From NCBI RefSeq assembly GCF_016865255.1, contig NZ_CP033381.1, forward strand, positions 2,728,001-2,792,000: 64,000 nucleotides of DNA, given 5' to 3'. The notes under the pieces are model-generated. The model was not told the origin of the DNA. It saw only the letters and a program-made list of their open reading frames with translations, and ran no database searches. A program made the position numbers and the translations under genes. The stretch is from Methylomonas sp. LW13 (lineage in GTDB: Bacteria > Pseudomonadota > Gammaproteobacteria > Methylococcales > Methylomonadaceae). Position 1 is the first letter of the stretch; every line of letters begins with the position of its first letter. This document shows positions 8,794-18,627 of the stretch, one piece after another.

Positions 8794-9241
8794 GCTTTTG
8801 CAGATTTTCGATCATCGCGGTAAATTCGGAGACATCCTGGAAGCTGCGATACACCGAGGCGAAGCGTACGAAAGCAACATGATCGAGTGTTTGCAATTCT
8901 TGCATCACCAGTTCACCCAATTCGCGAGCCGGAATCTCGCGCTCGCCTTTTGCCGTCAGGGCTTTCTTGATCCGGCTGAGTGCTGCCTCGACAGCGTCTA
9001 CTTGTACCGGGCGTTTTTCCAAGGCTCGCTGCATGCCGGCCCGCAGTTTAGCTTCGTCAAAGCTCTGCCGAGCGCCGTTGCGTTTGATGATGCGCGGCAG
9101 GGTCAATTCAACCACTTCAAAGGTGGTAAACCGCTCTTTACAGGCCACGCATTCCCGGCGGCGTTTGACTTGATCGCCATCGTCGGCCAAGCGGGTATCG
9201 ATTACCCGAGTATCTTGTGCTGAGCAAAACGGACAACGCAT
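8783..9241 (-). CDS. nrdR: Transcriptional repressor NrdR
   Basis: ATP/dATP-sensing repressor of ribonucleotide reductase genes. The N-terminal zinc ribbon has Cys at 3, 6, 31 and 34 (MRCPFC and [12 protein letters not shown]). An ATP-cone follows ([19 protein letters not shown] and [12 protein letters not shown]), for a total of 152 residues. It heads the riboflavin-nusB operon, a conserved arrangement in gammaproteobacteria. No NrdR box pair was noticed upstream, so it probably acts elsewhere. Confidence 0.97.
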   Translation of the reverse strand: MRCPFCSAQDTRVIDTRLADDGDQVKRRRECVACKERFTTFEVVELTLPRIIKRNGARQSFDEAKLRAGMQRALEKRPVQVDAVEAALSRIKKALTAKGEREIPARELGELVMQELQTLDHVAFVRFASVYRSFQDVSEFTAMIENLQKHDV

Positions 9242-9324
9242 ATTAAAGAGCCAAAGCCAGGTTCAAAGGGCGGCCATTTTATTACAGAATGGCTTTATAT
9301 TGAAATCGGCTAATAAACCGCACC

Positions 9325-12300
9325 TCATTCGTTCAATATGCCTTTCGCGACCGAACGGATGTGTACATCGCGCTGCGGATAAGGTATCTCAATATGATGG
9401 GCCAGCAAGGCTTCGTAAATTTTCGTGTGCAGACGATGGGTAACCACCGTCCTATCGCTGAGTTCGCGGACAAATACGTTAATTTTGAACTGTAGGGCGC
9501 TATCACCAAAACCAATAAAGATTACCAACGGTTCCGGGTCACTCAGTACTTGTTCGATACTTTTTACCGCATCAGCCAGAATTTTCTCGACCATCTCCAC
9601 GCTGGTGCCGTAGGCCACGCTGACCGGCACCACCACCCGGGTGACGGTATCCGATAACGTCCAGTTAATCAATCGATCGGTAATAAAGGTTTTATTCGGC
9701 ACTACCAACTCTTTTCTATCCCAGTCGACAATATGCGTGGCCCGCATTTGAATGCGGCTGACCCGGCCGGTCACATCGCCGACCGTGACCGTATCACCCA
9801 CACGAATCGGCCGCTCGAACAACAAAATAATGCCCGACACCATGTTCGCGAAAATCTCCTGCAAACCAAAACCTAAACCCACCGACAACGCCGCCACCAA
9901 CCATTGCACTTGCGACCAACTGCCACCAAGCTCGTTGGCAATCGCCAGAAAGGCCACGGTAATCAGTGAATAGCGCACCAATTGAATCAGCGCGTAACGG
10001 CTACCGGCGGTCATCGCGAACTTGCCGGCGGTTATCAAATCGACCAGAGCCGGAAAATTACTGGCAAATATAAAAGCCAGTCCGCTATACACTAAACAAA
10101 TCAATAGATTGATCAAGGTAATGGGCGCTAATATTTCCTTGCCGTCCACCATTTCACTATGCTGCCACAGCACCACCTGATCGAATACCGTCAAAGCCGG
10201 TAAAATATCGCTCCAGATCATCCAGAAACCGACCAACATGATCACCATGACCACCGTGGTCAACAACTTATGGCTTTGCTGATTAATTTTGGAAATATCC
10301 AGCAACTGCTCCTCGACAGGATACCCCCCTTCCAGATTGGCGCTGCTAACGGCGGCTTGCTCGACCTGCTTGCGTTTTTTTTCCGCATTCTTCAACGCCA
10401 GCTTGCGTTCGGTATTGCGCAACCAACGCAATAACAAGCCTTGGAACAATACGGTGAGAAATATCAAACGCAAGCTCATTATCAACTTGCCTTGCAGTTC
10501 CAGCGCACTTTGGTAATAACCCGTCACCCCAAAACCGATGATTACCAAGGGTACCAAAATCGCAATTGCGTACCACACATAGCGCAAGCGGCTAATCCAG
10601 CCTTCCGATTGCAAATACCAGTTTTTTGCCAATCCCGACTGCGGGTGCATCAGACGGTGAAACAAATAGGCCATCGTTGCCATCATCACGATCAACGCAG
10701 TTCGGCCCAATGCATAACTGTGTTCGGAGAACAGATCACTACCGGTCATTGAGATAAGAAACACGCAGGGCACCAGTATGAATCGGGCCCACTTCATTTG
10801 CGTGTACAACAACAAAATAGCGTGATCAGACCAATGGAACAGGGTATCCGCGACACCTCTCGGCCTAAATAATCGATAGAAGAATTGCACCAGGCACAAT
10901 GACAAGGCCGAAGCGATTAAACCGGCGGCGAACGAGTGACTGAAAAAATCGGCTCGCGCGTTCAATATCAGCACGCCACCGATCCAGGCCATCAACAAGG
11001 CCCCGTAAAGAGACATCAATAACAGATAAAGCAGACTGGAAACAATATCGCCAAAATTGTGATTGATAGCTTTTTTTGCTAACAGCACGGCGAGTTGCTG
11101 CTTGATTCGAACCCGGAAACGCCAATGTAGTATTACGATACCCAAACCCACCAATACCAGGAGCGGGAAATGGTTGATGCCATCCCAAAAAGCCGTCGCC
11201 ACACCTAGCCAATTGCTCGGACTCATGAACCATAGCAATGAGGAAAAAATTTCCTGGAAATAATGTTTGTCGATAACCGGCGCACTAGGCACCCACAATA
11301 AACGCTGATCCAGATAGCCGCTAAATTTATCGGCGATACTCAACATTTGCTGCAAACTGAAATCAACGTCACCCAAGAGCCGGCCGTAGTCGTTATACCC
11401 GCCCGCCAGTCTTGCCACCAGGTCTTTCTGGTCGTTCAACAACATGCGTAACTCGGTACGCACCCGTAGCCTTTCCGACTCGTCCGTCTCCGCCGGCAAT
11501 TGGGCAATGCGCGTCAGCAACACCTGGTTAATATCGGCCAGACTTTTTTTGGCCTCGTCCAACTTGAACATTTCCAGACTGGTCAAGGCAATCTGGTTTT
11601 GAACCTCTTCACTCAAGGTGCCGTATTGTTTACGTTGGGGCAAGTTACGGCGCTGTTCGCGCAGTAAATTGCCCAAAGCAGGACTTAAGCCCGCCAGGCT
11701 GATTTTTTGCTCGGCGCTCTGAAAATCTTTCTCCAGCTGCTTATATCGAACGTCTATTTCATTTTTTTGGAGCGAGTACTGCTCCATGTTTTTATTGATT
11801 TCCTGCAAACTGCGGTTGAACTGCATGTTCTCTTTCGTGGCAGCCCGAATCAACGGATGTTTGCCCTCCGCGTCCTTTTCGGCCTGCAATAATGCTGCCT
11901 GCTCTTTATCAGTTTCCTGTTGGCGCCGCTCCAGCAAGAAATTATCGAGGTCAGCAATTAGTAAACTCTGCTGCTCCCGTTGCAGGGTCAACAGATGTAC
12001 ACGATCCTTGTTAGCTTGCAGTTGCAAGGGATTACTAAGATTTTCCAATTCCAGCGTTTTCAGCGTGCTGTTTAACAGACGAATCCGGCTATCTAGTTGT
12101 ATCTGCCTGGCCTCTTTTTGATATAGATTGTCGTCAGCCCTGGATGCCAAACTCTGCTGTTCCTGCTGACTGGAAGTCTGTTTGCTCTTGATTTCGGAGA
12201 CTTTTTCCCGAATCCATTGCGGCCGGCTGTTCAATTCGCCCAAAGTCGCTTCAATACGGCTGATTTCGGCGTCTAAATCGCTAAGCTTGGTTTTTTCGAT

Positions 12301-12696
12301 AAGCAGGCGTTGCTCCAACTCATCCGTCGGAAAAATCACCAGCTTCTCAGACTTCCTATTTTTTAAATTGCTCTCGGCCTCAGCTATTTGCCTTGCCAAT
12401 TGCTTCATTTCTATCGGTAGGCTGTTTAAAGCCTGCTTGAAGGATTCGGCTTGCGCGTCCTGTGCCTCCAATTCGTTGAGGTTATCTTCACTTTCGTGAT
12501 ACGCCGCCAAAATCCGGTTTTTCTGTTCTTCAGGCAGATTCTGCTTATCTTTGATGACTTGAATACGTTGCTGTATATCGGTATGCGACAGCGTTTTGTT
12601 GGGCGGGTTTTGATTTGCGGCGTGGGCAAGGTTTAAACTGATCAACAAAAACAGCAAACAAAAGGCAAAGCCGGGTCTTAAAAAATTTGGTTTCAT
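9325..12696 (-). CDS. Large MscK/KefA-type mechanosensitive ion channel
   Basis: Inner-membrane channel that opens under osmotic down-shock. With the start at the ATG at 12696 it is 1123 residues. It has a Sec signal peptide ending LNLAHA, a long periplasmic coiled-coil region (about 25-470, rich in Gln/Glu/Leu heptads), about eleven membrane helices (480-940), then the MscS module: the pore-lining helix with VGLGFGLQEIFANMVSG, the beta domain with PIRVGDTVTVGDVTGRV and a C-terminal cage domain. The size matches MscK/YjeP-type channels; MscM (YjeP) is an equally good name. A TATAAT at 12736-12731 may be its -10 box. Divergent from the next gene. Confidence 0.92.
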   Translation of the reverse strand: MKPNFLRPGFAFCLLFLLISLNLAHAANQNPPNKTLSHTDIQQRIQVIKDKQNLPEEQKNRILAAYHESEDNLNELEAQDAQAESFKQALNSLPIEMKQLARQIAEAESNLKNRKSEKLVIFPTDELEQRLLIEKTKLSDLDAEISRIEATLGELNSRPQWIREKVSEIKSKQTSSQQEQQSLASRADDNLYQKEARQIQLDSRIRLLNSTLKTLELENLSNPLQLQANKDRVHLLTLQREQQSLLIADLDNFLLERRQQETDKEQAALLQAEKDAEGKHPLIRAATKENMQFNRSLQEINKNMEQYSLQKNEIDVRYKQLEKDFQSAEQKISLAGLSPALGNLLREQRRNLPQRKQYGTLSEEVQNQIALTSLEMFKLDEAKKSLADINQVLLTRIAQLPAETDESERLRVRTELRMLLNDQKDLVARLAGGYNDYGRLLGDVDFSLQQMLSIADKFSGYLDQRLLWVPSAPVIDKHYFQEIFSSLLWFMSPSNWLGVATAFWDGINHFPLLVLVGLGIVILHWRFRVRIKQQLAVLLAKKAINHNFGDIVSSLLYLLLMSLYGALLMAWIGGVLILNARADFFSHSFAAGLIASALSLCLVQFFYRLFRPRGVADTLFHWSDHAILLLYTQMKWARFILVPCVFLISMTGSDLFSEHSYALGRTALIVMMATMAYLFHRLMHPQSGLAKNWYLQSEGWISRLRYVWYAIAILVPLVIIGFGVTGYYQSALELQGKLIMSLRLIFLTVLFQGLLLRWLRNTERKLALKNAEKKRKQVEQAAVSSANLEGGYPVEEQLLDISKINQQSHKLLTTVVMVIMLVGFWMIWSDILPALTVFDQVVLWQHSEMVDGKEILAPITLINLLICLVYSGLAFIFASNFPALVDLITAGKFAMTAGSRYALIQLVRYSLITVAFLAIANELGGSWSQVQWLVAALSVGLGFGLQEIFANMVSGIILLFERPIRVGDTVTVGDVTGRVSRIQMRATHIVDWDRKELVVPNKTFITDRLINWTLSDTVTRVVVPVSVAYGTSVEMVEKILADAVKSIEQVLSDPEPLVIFIGFGDSALQFKINVFVRELSDRTVVTHRLHTKIYEALLAHHIEIPYPQRDVHIRSVAKGILNE

Positions 12697-12739
12697 GCGT
12701 TGGCTGGATAAAAAATAAATCTTAAAACACATTATAAGA

Positions 12740-13402
12740 ATGGAAAACGGATTGAGCGAACTGGAAGGTGTTATTAAATATCGCCTTGATCATCAGCATG
12801 GCGAGTTCGCGGCAGACATTGATATCAGCGAACTCAACGCCTGGCGCAGCCTGTTTTATCGCTTGCGGCTGATTGGGCAAATCGCCGAAAAATACGCTGG
12901 GCTGGGATTTGGCAATATCAGTCGACGCTTGGCTCCCGGTGGTCAGGCGTTTTTGATCTCCGGCACACAAACCGGACACTTGCCGGTCCTTAACAAGCAA
13001 CACTATGCGCTGATCGAAAGCGCATCGCCGGAACGTAATACCATCAAGTCGCGCGGCTTATCTCAACCGTCCTCGGAAGCACTCACCCACGCCAGCGTTT
13101 ATCGTCAACACCCGGCAATTGGTGCCGTGATACATGTGCACTGCCCGGAGTTGTGGTTGCAGACCAACCGGCTGAATCTGGCTTTTACTGCGGCAGACGT
13201 GCCCTACGGCACCCCGGAAATGGCCAACGCCGTTGCCGAGTTATTTACCTCAGGTAGACTGCAACAAACTGGATTATTCAGCATGCTTGGTCACGCTGAC
13301 GGGATTGTGGCATTTGGCGCGACCTTACCCGCAGCGTCCTGCTTATTAATCGAGGAACTCGCCAAGGCCATGACTATTGAGCAAAAGCAGCCGTCGCTTT
13401 AG
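12740..13402 (+). CDS. Class II aldolase/adducin-family protein (possible sugar-phosphate dehydratase)
   Basis: A 220-residue zinc-dependent aldolase fold. Visible elements: GLGFGNISRR near residue 55 (substrate phosphate loop), a catalytic Glu in SSEALTHASVY, metal histidines in VIHVHCPELW and the third histidine in MLGHADGIVAFG. It is family-related to fuculose-phosphate aldolase and to MtnB of methionine salvage; no mtn genes are next to it, so I do not assign a substrate. It is divergent from the mechanosensitive channel, with a 43-base gap, and 37 bases upstream of grxC. Confidence 0.8.
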   Translation: MENGLSELEGVIKYRLDHQHGEFAADIDISELNAWRSLFYRLRLIGQIAEKYAGLGFGNISRRLAPGGQAFLISGTQTGHLPVLNKQHYALIESASPERNTIKSRGLSQPSSEALTHASVYRQHPAIGAVIHVHCPELWLQTNRLNLAFTAADVPYGTPEMANAVAELFTSGRLQQTGLFSMLGHADGIVAFGATLPAASCLLIEELAKAMTIEQKQPSL

Positions 13403-13439
13403 AATACCTTCATTCATTAGCATTTATTAATTTTTTCTC

Positions 13440-13694
13440 ATGCCGGAAATTATCATTTACACCGCGAAGCTCTGCCCGTATTGCACCATGGCAAAAAAAC
13501 TTTTTGATCGCAAAGGCGTCGGCTATACGGAAATCAATGTGGATGCCGAACCTGGACTACGCCAGCAAATGATGGAAAAAACCAAACGTCGCACGGTACC
13601 GCAAATCTATATCGGTGAGCGGCATATTGGGGGGTTTGATGATTTGCATGCGCTGGATATGAGCCACGAACTGGATCCGCTATTAAACGCTTAA
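13440..13694 (+). CDS. grxC: Glutaredoxin 3
   Basis: An 84-residue thioredoxin-fold protein that reduces disulfides and mixed disulfides with glutathione. It shows the dithiol active site CPYC at residues 12-15, the cis-proline loop TVPQIYIG and the GGFDDL glutathione-binding turn, all in the expected spacing. Length and motifs match GrxC closely. Cytosolic. Followed by an intergenic region with a long inverted repeat. Confidence 0.96.
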   Translation: MPEIIIYTAKLCPYCTMAKKLFDRKGVGYTEINVDAEPGLRQQMMEKTKRRTVPQIYIGERHIGGFDDLHALDMSHELDPLLNA

Positions 13695-13724
13695 GCAGGT
13701 CAGCACGGGTTTTGACATGAATTT

Positions 13725-13754
13725 TTGGACTCGTTTCTAACTAAATGAGTCCAA
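13725..13754. repeat. 8-bp inverted repeat between grxC and the PilZ gene
   Basis: TTGGACTC (13725-13732) and GAGTCCAA (13747-13754) are perfect complements with a 14-base spacer. There is no T-run after either arm, so it is not a standard terminator; it may be a regulatory palindrome or simple hairpin separating convergent genes. Confidence 0.4.
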
Positions 13755-13844
13755 CTGCGATATACATATTCGTATTGTGCACGTTAACGTCTGACCCAAA
13801 ACTCCCCAGAGCGAATGAACCGGCGCAAGCGGGTTAACCTGACT

Positions 13845-14423
13845 TTATTTAACGATGACCAGTTGCAGACCGAGGCGGGTGACCAGCTCGTTGCTCTCGA
13901 CCCAAACCACTTTGCCCAAAGCGCTCAATCCCAGTTCAGCAGCCAACAACTTAACCGGAGCGTTGACCTTAATACAGGAATGATGACCGGTTAATTTCAG
14001 GCACATACCCTGTACCGAACGATTCACACCTTCCACGTTGAAGCGCTCCTTGTCGATAAACAATTCGGCTTTAAACGCTTCGAGTTTGCGGTAACCGCAC
14101 CGCTTGCGCCAAAGTTTGTGGGCGTTATGCACGACATCCCGAAACTCCAGGCCCATCATGATGCGGTTGCGTTCCCTTTTAACCCAAACAATATCCACCT
14201 CGCCGGCCAACATTAATTCGGCGACAAATATTTCAGCTTGCCGGTCTTCGTTCAGCAACGCTTCGAAATCCTGGATAGTGGTGAGCAAATCGCCAGGACT
14301 GACTTCGACCATCGCGCCTTTCAGCGACACATCGTAGCAATTCAGTTGCAAGGTTTCGCCACCCACAAACAGTTGGCCTTCCGCGTTAAAGTTTTTTCGG
14401 TACTCTTTTCTATCCTGAAACAT
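13845..14423 (-). CDS. PilZ-domain protein (c-di-GMP effector candidate)
   Basis: A 192-residue cytosolic protein. The N-terminus carries the PilZ c-di-GMP signature: an Arg-rich RKEYRK loop (residues 4-9) followed by CYDVSLKGAMVEV, the D-x-S-x-x-G-A strand. A second stretch (about 120-192, with GVNRSVQGMCLKL) looks like another beta-barrel of the same kind lacking the Arg loop, so the protein may be a tandem PilZ with one ligand site. It is monocistronic, convergent with grxC. The target process is not evident from the neighbours. Confidence 0.85.
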   Translation of the reverse strand: MFQDRKEYRKNFNAEGQLFVGGETLQLNCYDVSLKGAMVEVSPGDLLTTIQDFEALLNEDRQAEIFVAELMLAGEVDIVWVKRERNRIMMGLEFRDVVHNAHKLWRKRCGYRKLEAFKAELFIDKERFNVEGVNRSVQGMCLKLTGHHSCIKVNAPVKLLAAELGLSALGKVVWVESNELVTRLGLQLVIVK

Positions 14424-14509
14424 GATCGCAATCTCTCTATAACGTCGGTCAAAGATAGCTTAATTTTGGATTTGCGTGGCGCGACAGCAGGCTTGACCGA
14501 CCCGCACCA

Positions 14510-15700
14510 TCAACAATTTGTCAGTCCGTTAAGCAAATCGGCCTTGATGTCATCGACATTTTCCAAACCCACCGAAATTCTCACCAAGCTGTCTTTGATT
14601 CCCGCTTCGGCTCTGGCCTCCGGGCTCAAGCGGCCATGTGTAGTGGTCGCTGGGTGAGTGATGGTGGTTTTAACATCGCCCAAATTCGCCGTAATCGACA
14701 ACATGCGTGTCGAATCAATCAGCTGCCAGGCATGATCTTTGCCACCTTGCAATTCGAAACTGACCACTGCGCCGAAATGCGTCTGCTGGCGCTTAGCCAA
14801 CTCGTGCTGGGCATGCGATTCCAATCCGGGGTAATGCACCTTGGCTACGGCCGGTTGTTGCTCCAGCCATTTGGCCAGTTCAAAAGCATTGTCGCAGTGT
14901 GCTTTCATGCGCAAAGCCAGCGTTTCCAGTCCACCCAGAAACACCCAGGCATTGAACGGACTCATCGTCGCACCGCCGGTACGCAGATAGGGATACACGT
15001 ATTTTTCGATCAATTCTTCATTAGCCACCACCGCACCGCCGACGCAACGCCCTTGGCCGTCAATGTATTTGGTCGTGGAATGCACCACCAAATCGGCGCC
15101 GAAGGTTAATGGCTGTTGCAAGATCGGCGTGCAGAACACGTTATCAACCACCAGGAGCGCACCATGCCGATGCGCTATATCGGCTATGGCCTGAATGTCG
15201 GCGATTTCGATTAACGGGTTTGAAGGCGTTTCCAGAAACAAAAACCGGGTATTAGGCTTAATCGCCGCTTCCCAGGCCGCCGGATCGGTCAAGCTGACGA
15301 AATCGGTCTCGACGCCAAATTTGCCGAAATAATTTTGGAAAGTCAGTACCGTGTTGCCAAACACACTGCGCGAACAGACTACATGGTCGCCGGCCTTCAG
15401 CAGAGCCATGCCGACCGCCATGATCGCGGCCATGCCCGACGCAAACGCCAGGCAGCGCTCGCCTTTTTCCAGATACGCTAAACGCTCTTGAAACGCGCTG
15501 ACGGTCGGATTGGTGAAACGCGAGTAGATATTGCCGGGTTGCTTTCCGGTAAAGCGCAGCGCCGCTTCCTCAGCCGATTTGAACACATAGCTGGAGGTTG
15601 CAAATATAGGAATGCTATGTTCGTCTTCGTGAGTACGCTTGTGCCCAGTGCGGATGGCCTGAGTTTCTGGGGCATAATCTTGCCAATCAAATTCACTCAT
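14510..15700 (-). CDS. metZ: O-succinylhomoserine sulfhydrylase
   Basis: PLP enzyme making homocysteine directly from O-succinylhomoserine and sulfide. At 396 residues it belongs to the Cys/Met metabolism family. The cofactor lysine is in VVHSTTKYIDGQG (about residue 210), with SGMAAIMAV and YSRFTNPTVSAFQERL upstream. Proximity to purF, 11 bases apart on the same strand, is the typical purF-metZ pairing of gammaproteobacteria such as pseudomonads, which favours MetZ over MetB or MetC. Last gene of the trp-acc-fol-pur operon. Confidence 0.94.
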   Translation of the reverse strand: MSEFDWQDYAPETQAIRTGHKRTHEDEHSIPIFATSSYVFKSAEEAALRFTGKQPGNIYSRFTNPTVSAFQERLAYLEKGERCLAFASGMAAIMAVGMALLKAGDHVVCSRSVFGNTVLTFQNYFGKFGVETDFVSLTDPAAWEAAIKPNTRFLFLETPSNPLIEIADIQAIADIAHRHGALLVVDNVFCTPILQQPLTFGADLVVHSTTKYIDGQGRCVGGAVVANEELIEKYVYPYLRTGGATMSPFNAWVFLGGLETLALRMKAHCDNAFELAKWLEQQPAVAKVHYPGLESHAQHELAKRQQTHFGAVVSFELQGGKDHAWQLIDSTRMLSITANLGDVKTTITHPATTTHGRLSPEARAEAGIKDSLVRISVGLENVDDIKADLLNGLTNC

Positions 15701-15711
15701 TTCGGGTCCTG

Positions 15712-17220
15712 TTACTTTGCAACCTGCATCTCTATGATAAAGCTGCTGCTGTTGCGCAATTCTTGCGCATTGTCATTGCGCAAGGCTTCGATGCGCGCCA
15801 GATAAGCATCGTCGATATCGCCGGTAATGTAATCGTGGCTGAAGCATGAGGTATCGAAATGCTTGATGTCCGGATTACCTCTACCGACCGCTTCGATCAG
15901 ATCGTCCAAGCTTTGATAAATCAGCTTATCCGCGCCCAAGGCCTGGCAAATTTCCTCCTCGGTACGGTCGTGCGCTATTAACTCATGCGCGGCAGGCATA
16001 TCAATGCCATAGACATTGGGATAACGAACCGGCGGCGCCGCAGACGCAAAATATACTTTCTTGGCACCGGCATCGCGGGCCATCTGGATGATCTGCTCGG
16101 AAGTCGTGCCGCGCACGATGGAATCGTCTACCAACAATACATTCTTACCGTCGAATTCCAGCGAAATGGCATTTAACTTTTGCTTGACCGATTTTTTTCG
16201 CATTTTTTGACCGGGCATGATAAAGGTCCGGCCGATATAGCGGTTTTTCATAAAGCCTTCGCGAAACTTCACACCCAGGTCGTGGGCAATCTGCGACGCA
16301 GCGGTACGGCTGGTATCCGGAATCGGAATCACCACGTCGATGTCGTGGTCCGGCCATTCCCGTTGAATTTTTTCTGCCAGTTTTCTGCCCATCCGCATTC
16401 TGGCTTTGTACACCGAAATATTGTCGATGATCGAATCCGGCCGGGCGAAATACACATATTCGAAAATACACGGGCAATGATCGACTAATTCGGTACATTG
16501 CCGGGTATGTAACTGACCATCCGCTTCGATAAACACGGCCTCGCCCGGCTCAATGTCGCGTATCAATTGAAAATCCAACACGTCCAGCGCCACGCTTTCG
16601 GAAGCGATCATGTAATCAGTGCCCTCCTCGGTTTTGCGTTTGCCGAACACAATGGGGCGAATACCGTGCGGGTCGCGGAAACCCAATACGCCGAAACCGG
16701 CAATCATCACCACTACCGCGTAAGCGCCGCGAATCCGCTTATGTACCGCGCTAACCGCTTGAAACACATCATCCACGGTTAGTTTGAGTTTGCCGAATTG
16801 CGCCAATTCATGCGCGAATACGTTCAACAATACTTCGGAATCTGAATCGGTATTGATGTGACGTTGGTCATCCATGAACACCTGGTATTTCAGTTCTTCG
16901 GTATTGGTCAGGTTGCCATTGTGCGCCAAGGTCAAACCAAACGGCGAGTTCACGTAAAAAGGCTGGGCTTCCGCAGAACTGGTGCAACCGGCGGTCGGAT
17001 AGCGCACATGGGCTATGCCCATATTACCTTTCAGCTTCATCATTTGCTTGCTGGAAAATACATCCCGCGCCAAACCGTTATCCTTACGCAAATGCAAACG
17101 GCTACCGTCGCACGTGACAATACCGGCGGCATCCTGACCCCGGTGCTGAAGTACCGTCAGGGCGTCGTATAAATCCTGATTAACACTTTGATTGGAAACA
17201 ATAGCGGCAATACCACACAT
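15712..17220 (-). CDS. purF: Amidophosphoribosyltransferase
   Basis: First committed step of purine synthesis: PRPP plus glutamine to phosphoribosylamine. The N-terminal Ntn glutaminase starts MCGIAA, so Cys2 becomes the nucleophile after Met removal. Further glutaminase motifs are RGQDAAGI and AHNGNLTN. The PRPP loop is [14 protein letters not shown] (about residue 360), in the C-terminal phosphoribosyltransferase domain. Full length at 502 residues. Downstream of cvpA by 12 bases. Confidence 0.97.
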   Translation of the reverse strand: MCGIAAIVSNQSVNQDLYDALTVLQHRGQDAAGIVTCDGSRLHLRKDNGLARDVFSSKQMMKLKGNMGIAHVRYPTAGCTSSAEAQPFYVNSPFGLTLAHNGNLTNTEELKYQVFMDDQRHINTDSDSEVLLNVFAHELAQFGKLKLTVDDVFQAVSAVHKRIRGAYAVVVMIAGFGVLGFRDPHGIRPIVFGKRKTEEGTDYMIASESVALDVLDFQLIRDIEPGEAVFIEADGQLHTRQCTELVDHCPCIFEYVYFARPDSIIDNISVYKARMRMGRKLAEKIQREWPDHDIDVVIPIPDTSRTAASQIAHDLGVKFREGFMKNRYIGRTFIMPGQKMRKKSVKQKLNAISLEFDGKNVLLVDDSIVRGTTSEQIIQMARDAGAKKVYFASAAPPVRYPNVYGIDMPAAHELIAHDRTEEEICQALGADKLIYQSLDDLIEAVGRGNPDIKHFDTSCFSHDYITGDIDDAYLARIEALRNDNAQELRNSSSFIIEMQVAK

Positions 17221-17232
17221 AGCAGACCCAAG

Positions 17233-17751
17233 TTATCGATAATGGATGTAATCCGCCAAACCGGTCGGCATGTGGGTTTTCAACCACATCGCCAAGGCTT
17301 GGAACGGAGGAATGAGAAGGGATTGTTTCCACCAGGGATCTTCCGGCAACGGCGTTAGCCCGGCCAGCATCACCAACAAGGAAACCAGTACCGCCCCCCG
17401 GGCAATACCGAATAACATACCCAGCAGACGATCACTACCGGTCAAGCCGGTCTTCTCGATAAGCTGACTCAGCAAAAAACTGATTAAACTACCCAAAATT
17501 AAGGTGGCGAAAAAAAGCAACGCGAACGCGGCGGCGATTCTGGCCGAAGGATAGCTGATGGTCGATTGCAACAATACCGAAACTTCCCGGCAGTACTGCG
17601 TTGCCACCCATACCGCCACTATCCAAAGCACCAATGCAAACGCTTCTTTAACAAATCCGCGCATTAGGCCCATTATCGCCGAAATCAAGATAATGGAGAT
17701 GACGACGTAATCCACCCACAGCAACTTGGCCCAGGGTACAAAATCCAACAT
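17233..17751 (-). CDS. cvpA: Colicin V production-family membrane protein
   Basis: A 172-residue inner-membrane protein with four hydrophobic segments (about 12-32, 35-52, 68-92, 108-130). The N-terminus has the family pattern WVDYVVISIILISAIMGLMR followed by GFVKE. In E. coli CvpA is required for colicin V export and contributes to envelope stress tolerance; the molecular activity is unknown. It sits between the SPOR-domain gene and purF, the conserved location. Confidence 0.92.
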   Translation of the reverse strand: MLDFVPWAKLLWVDYVVISIILISAIMGLMRGFVKEAFALVLWIVAVWVATQYCREVSVLLQSTISYPSARIAAAFALLFFATLILGSLISFLLSQLIEKTGLTGSDRLLGMLFGIARGAVLVSLLVMLAGLTPLPEDPWWKQSLLIPPFQALAMWLKTHMPTGLADYIHYR

Positions 17752-17779
17752 GGTCTAGCCGGCTAAATCAAACAAACGA

Positions 17780-18625
17780 CTATTCGTCCGCCGAAACAAA
17801 ACTGTTGACGTTAATTTGCGCCAATTTGGCTTTAACTGCCTGGGCCTTGGCTTTATCGACGATAGGCCCTATGCGAACTTTAAACACAGTACCTTTATCG
17901 CTGGCTACCTCCCTGACCGATGCGGCGAAACCTTGTTGCTTCAGATTATCCTGCAAACTGACGGCGTTAGGTTTTTGACTGAACGTACCCACTTGCAAAT
18001 ACCAGCGATTGCTGTCCTCGGCCGCCGCCGGCGCTTTGCTGGCCGGTGTAGCCACCTGTGCAGGGGCCGCAACTGCCGCTACCTCTGCTTTGGGTTCAGG
18101 TAATTTGTTAACCGGTTTAAGCACTTTCGGAGTCGGACTCACCGCTTGTAAAGGCTGGACGGCAGGCGCCGGCGATTTACTTGGCTTGCTAAGGACTGCC
18201 GGCGGCACGTCTTCCGCTTCAGCGGGTTCTTCATCGACTTGCGCCACGGCTGCCGCCTGTGTAGCAGGTTTGGCGGCCGGCAGACTGCGTAGCGCCGGCG
18301 CGGTCTCTTTAGCGGTCAATTTAACTTGTGGCTTGGGCGCTTCCAACTCTGCTTCCGATTCGCCTTCTTCCAGCACTTTCATCGTTTGTTTGGGCGCAGT
18401 CTCGGCCGGCAGAGTTTCCGCCACCTCTTCAACTTTTTCCGGCAAAGGCATGATTTCCACATCTTGAGCCTTGGCAGGCAGCTCGGGAATTTTCAATTCA
18501 TTGATGCTTTTGCCGGTTTCGTCTATCGGGTCGTCAAATAACATCGGCACGAAAATCGCCGCCAACGCGGTAATGACCGCCGCACCAATCAATCGCTGCT
18601 TTAACTCTTGATCCATTCTGATCAC
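17780..18625 (-). CDS. SPOR-domain protein (DedD-like)
   Basis: A 281-residue bitopic membrane protein. It has a short cytosolic N-terminus, one membrane helix (about 11-29, LIGAAVITALAAIFVPMLF), a long Ala/Pro/Glu-rich periplasmic linker (about 35-205), and a C-terminal SPOR domain (about 206-280, with WYLQVGTFSQKPNAVSL and VFKVRIGPIVDKAKA). SPOR domains bind denuded glycan strands at the division septum. Its location between folC and cvpA is that of dedD, which supports a cell-division role. The linker is low complexity, so homology there means little. Confidence 0.9.
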   Translation of the reverse strand: MIRMDQELKQRLIGAAVITALAAIFVPMLFDDPIDETGKSINELKIPELPAKAQDVEIMPLPEKVEEVAETLPAETAPKQTMKVLEEGESEAELEAPKPQVKLTAKETAPALRSLPAAKPATQAAAVAQVDEEPAEAEDVPPAVLSKPSKSPAPAVQPLQAVSPTPKVLKPVNKLPEPKAEVAAVAAPAQVATPASKAPAAAEDSNRWYLQVGTFSQKPNAVSLQDNLKQQGFAASVREVASDKGTVFKVRIGPIVDKAKAQAVKAKLAQINVNSFVSADE

Positions 18626-18627
18626 CT

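Noticed and set aside
12697..12732. Start of the mechanosensitive channel at 12732
   Set aside because: The sequence there is a TATAAT-type box, and the ATG at 12696 begins directly with a good signal peptide.
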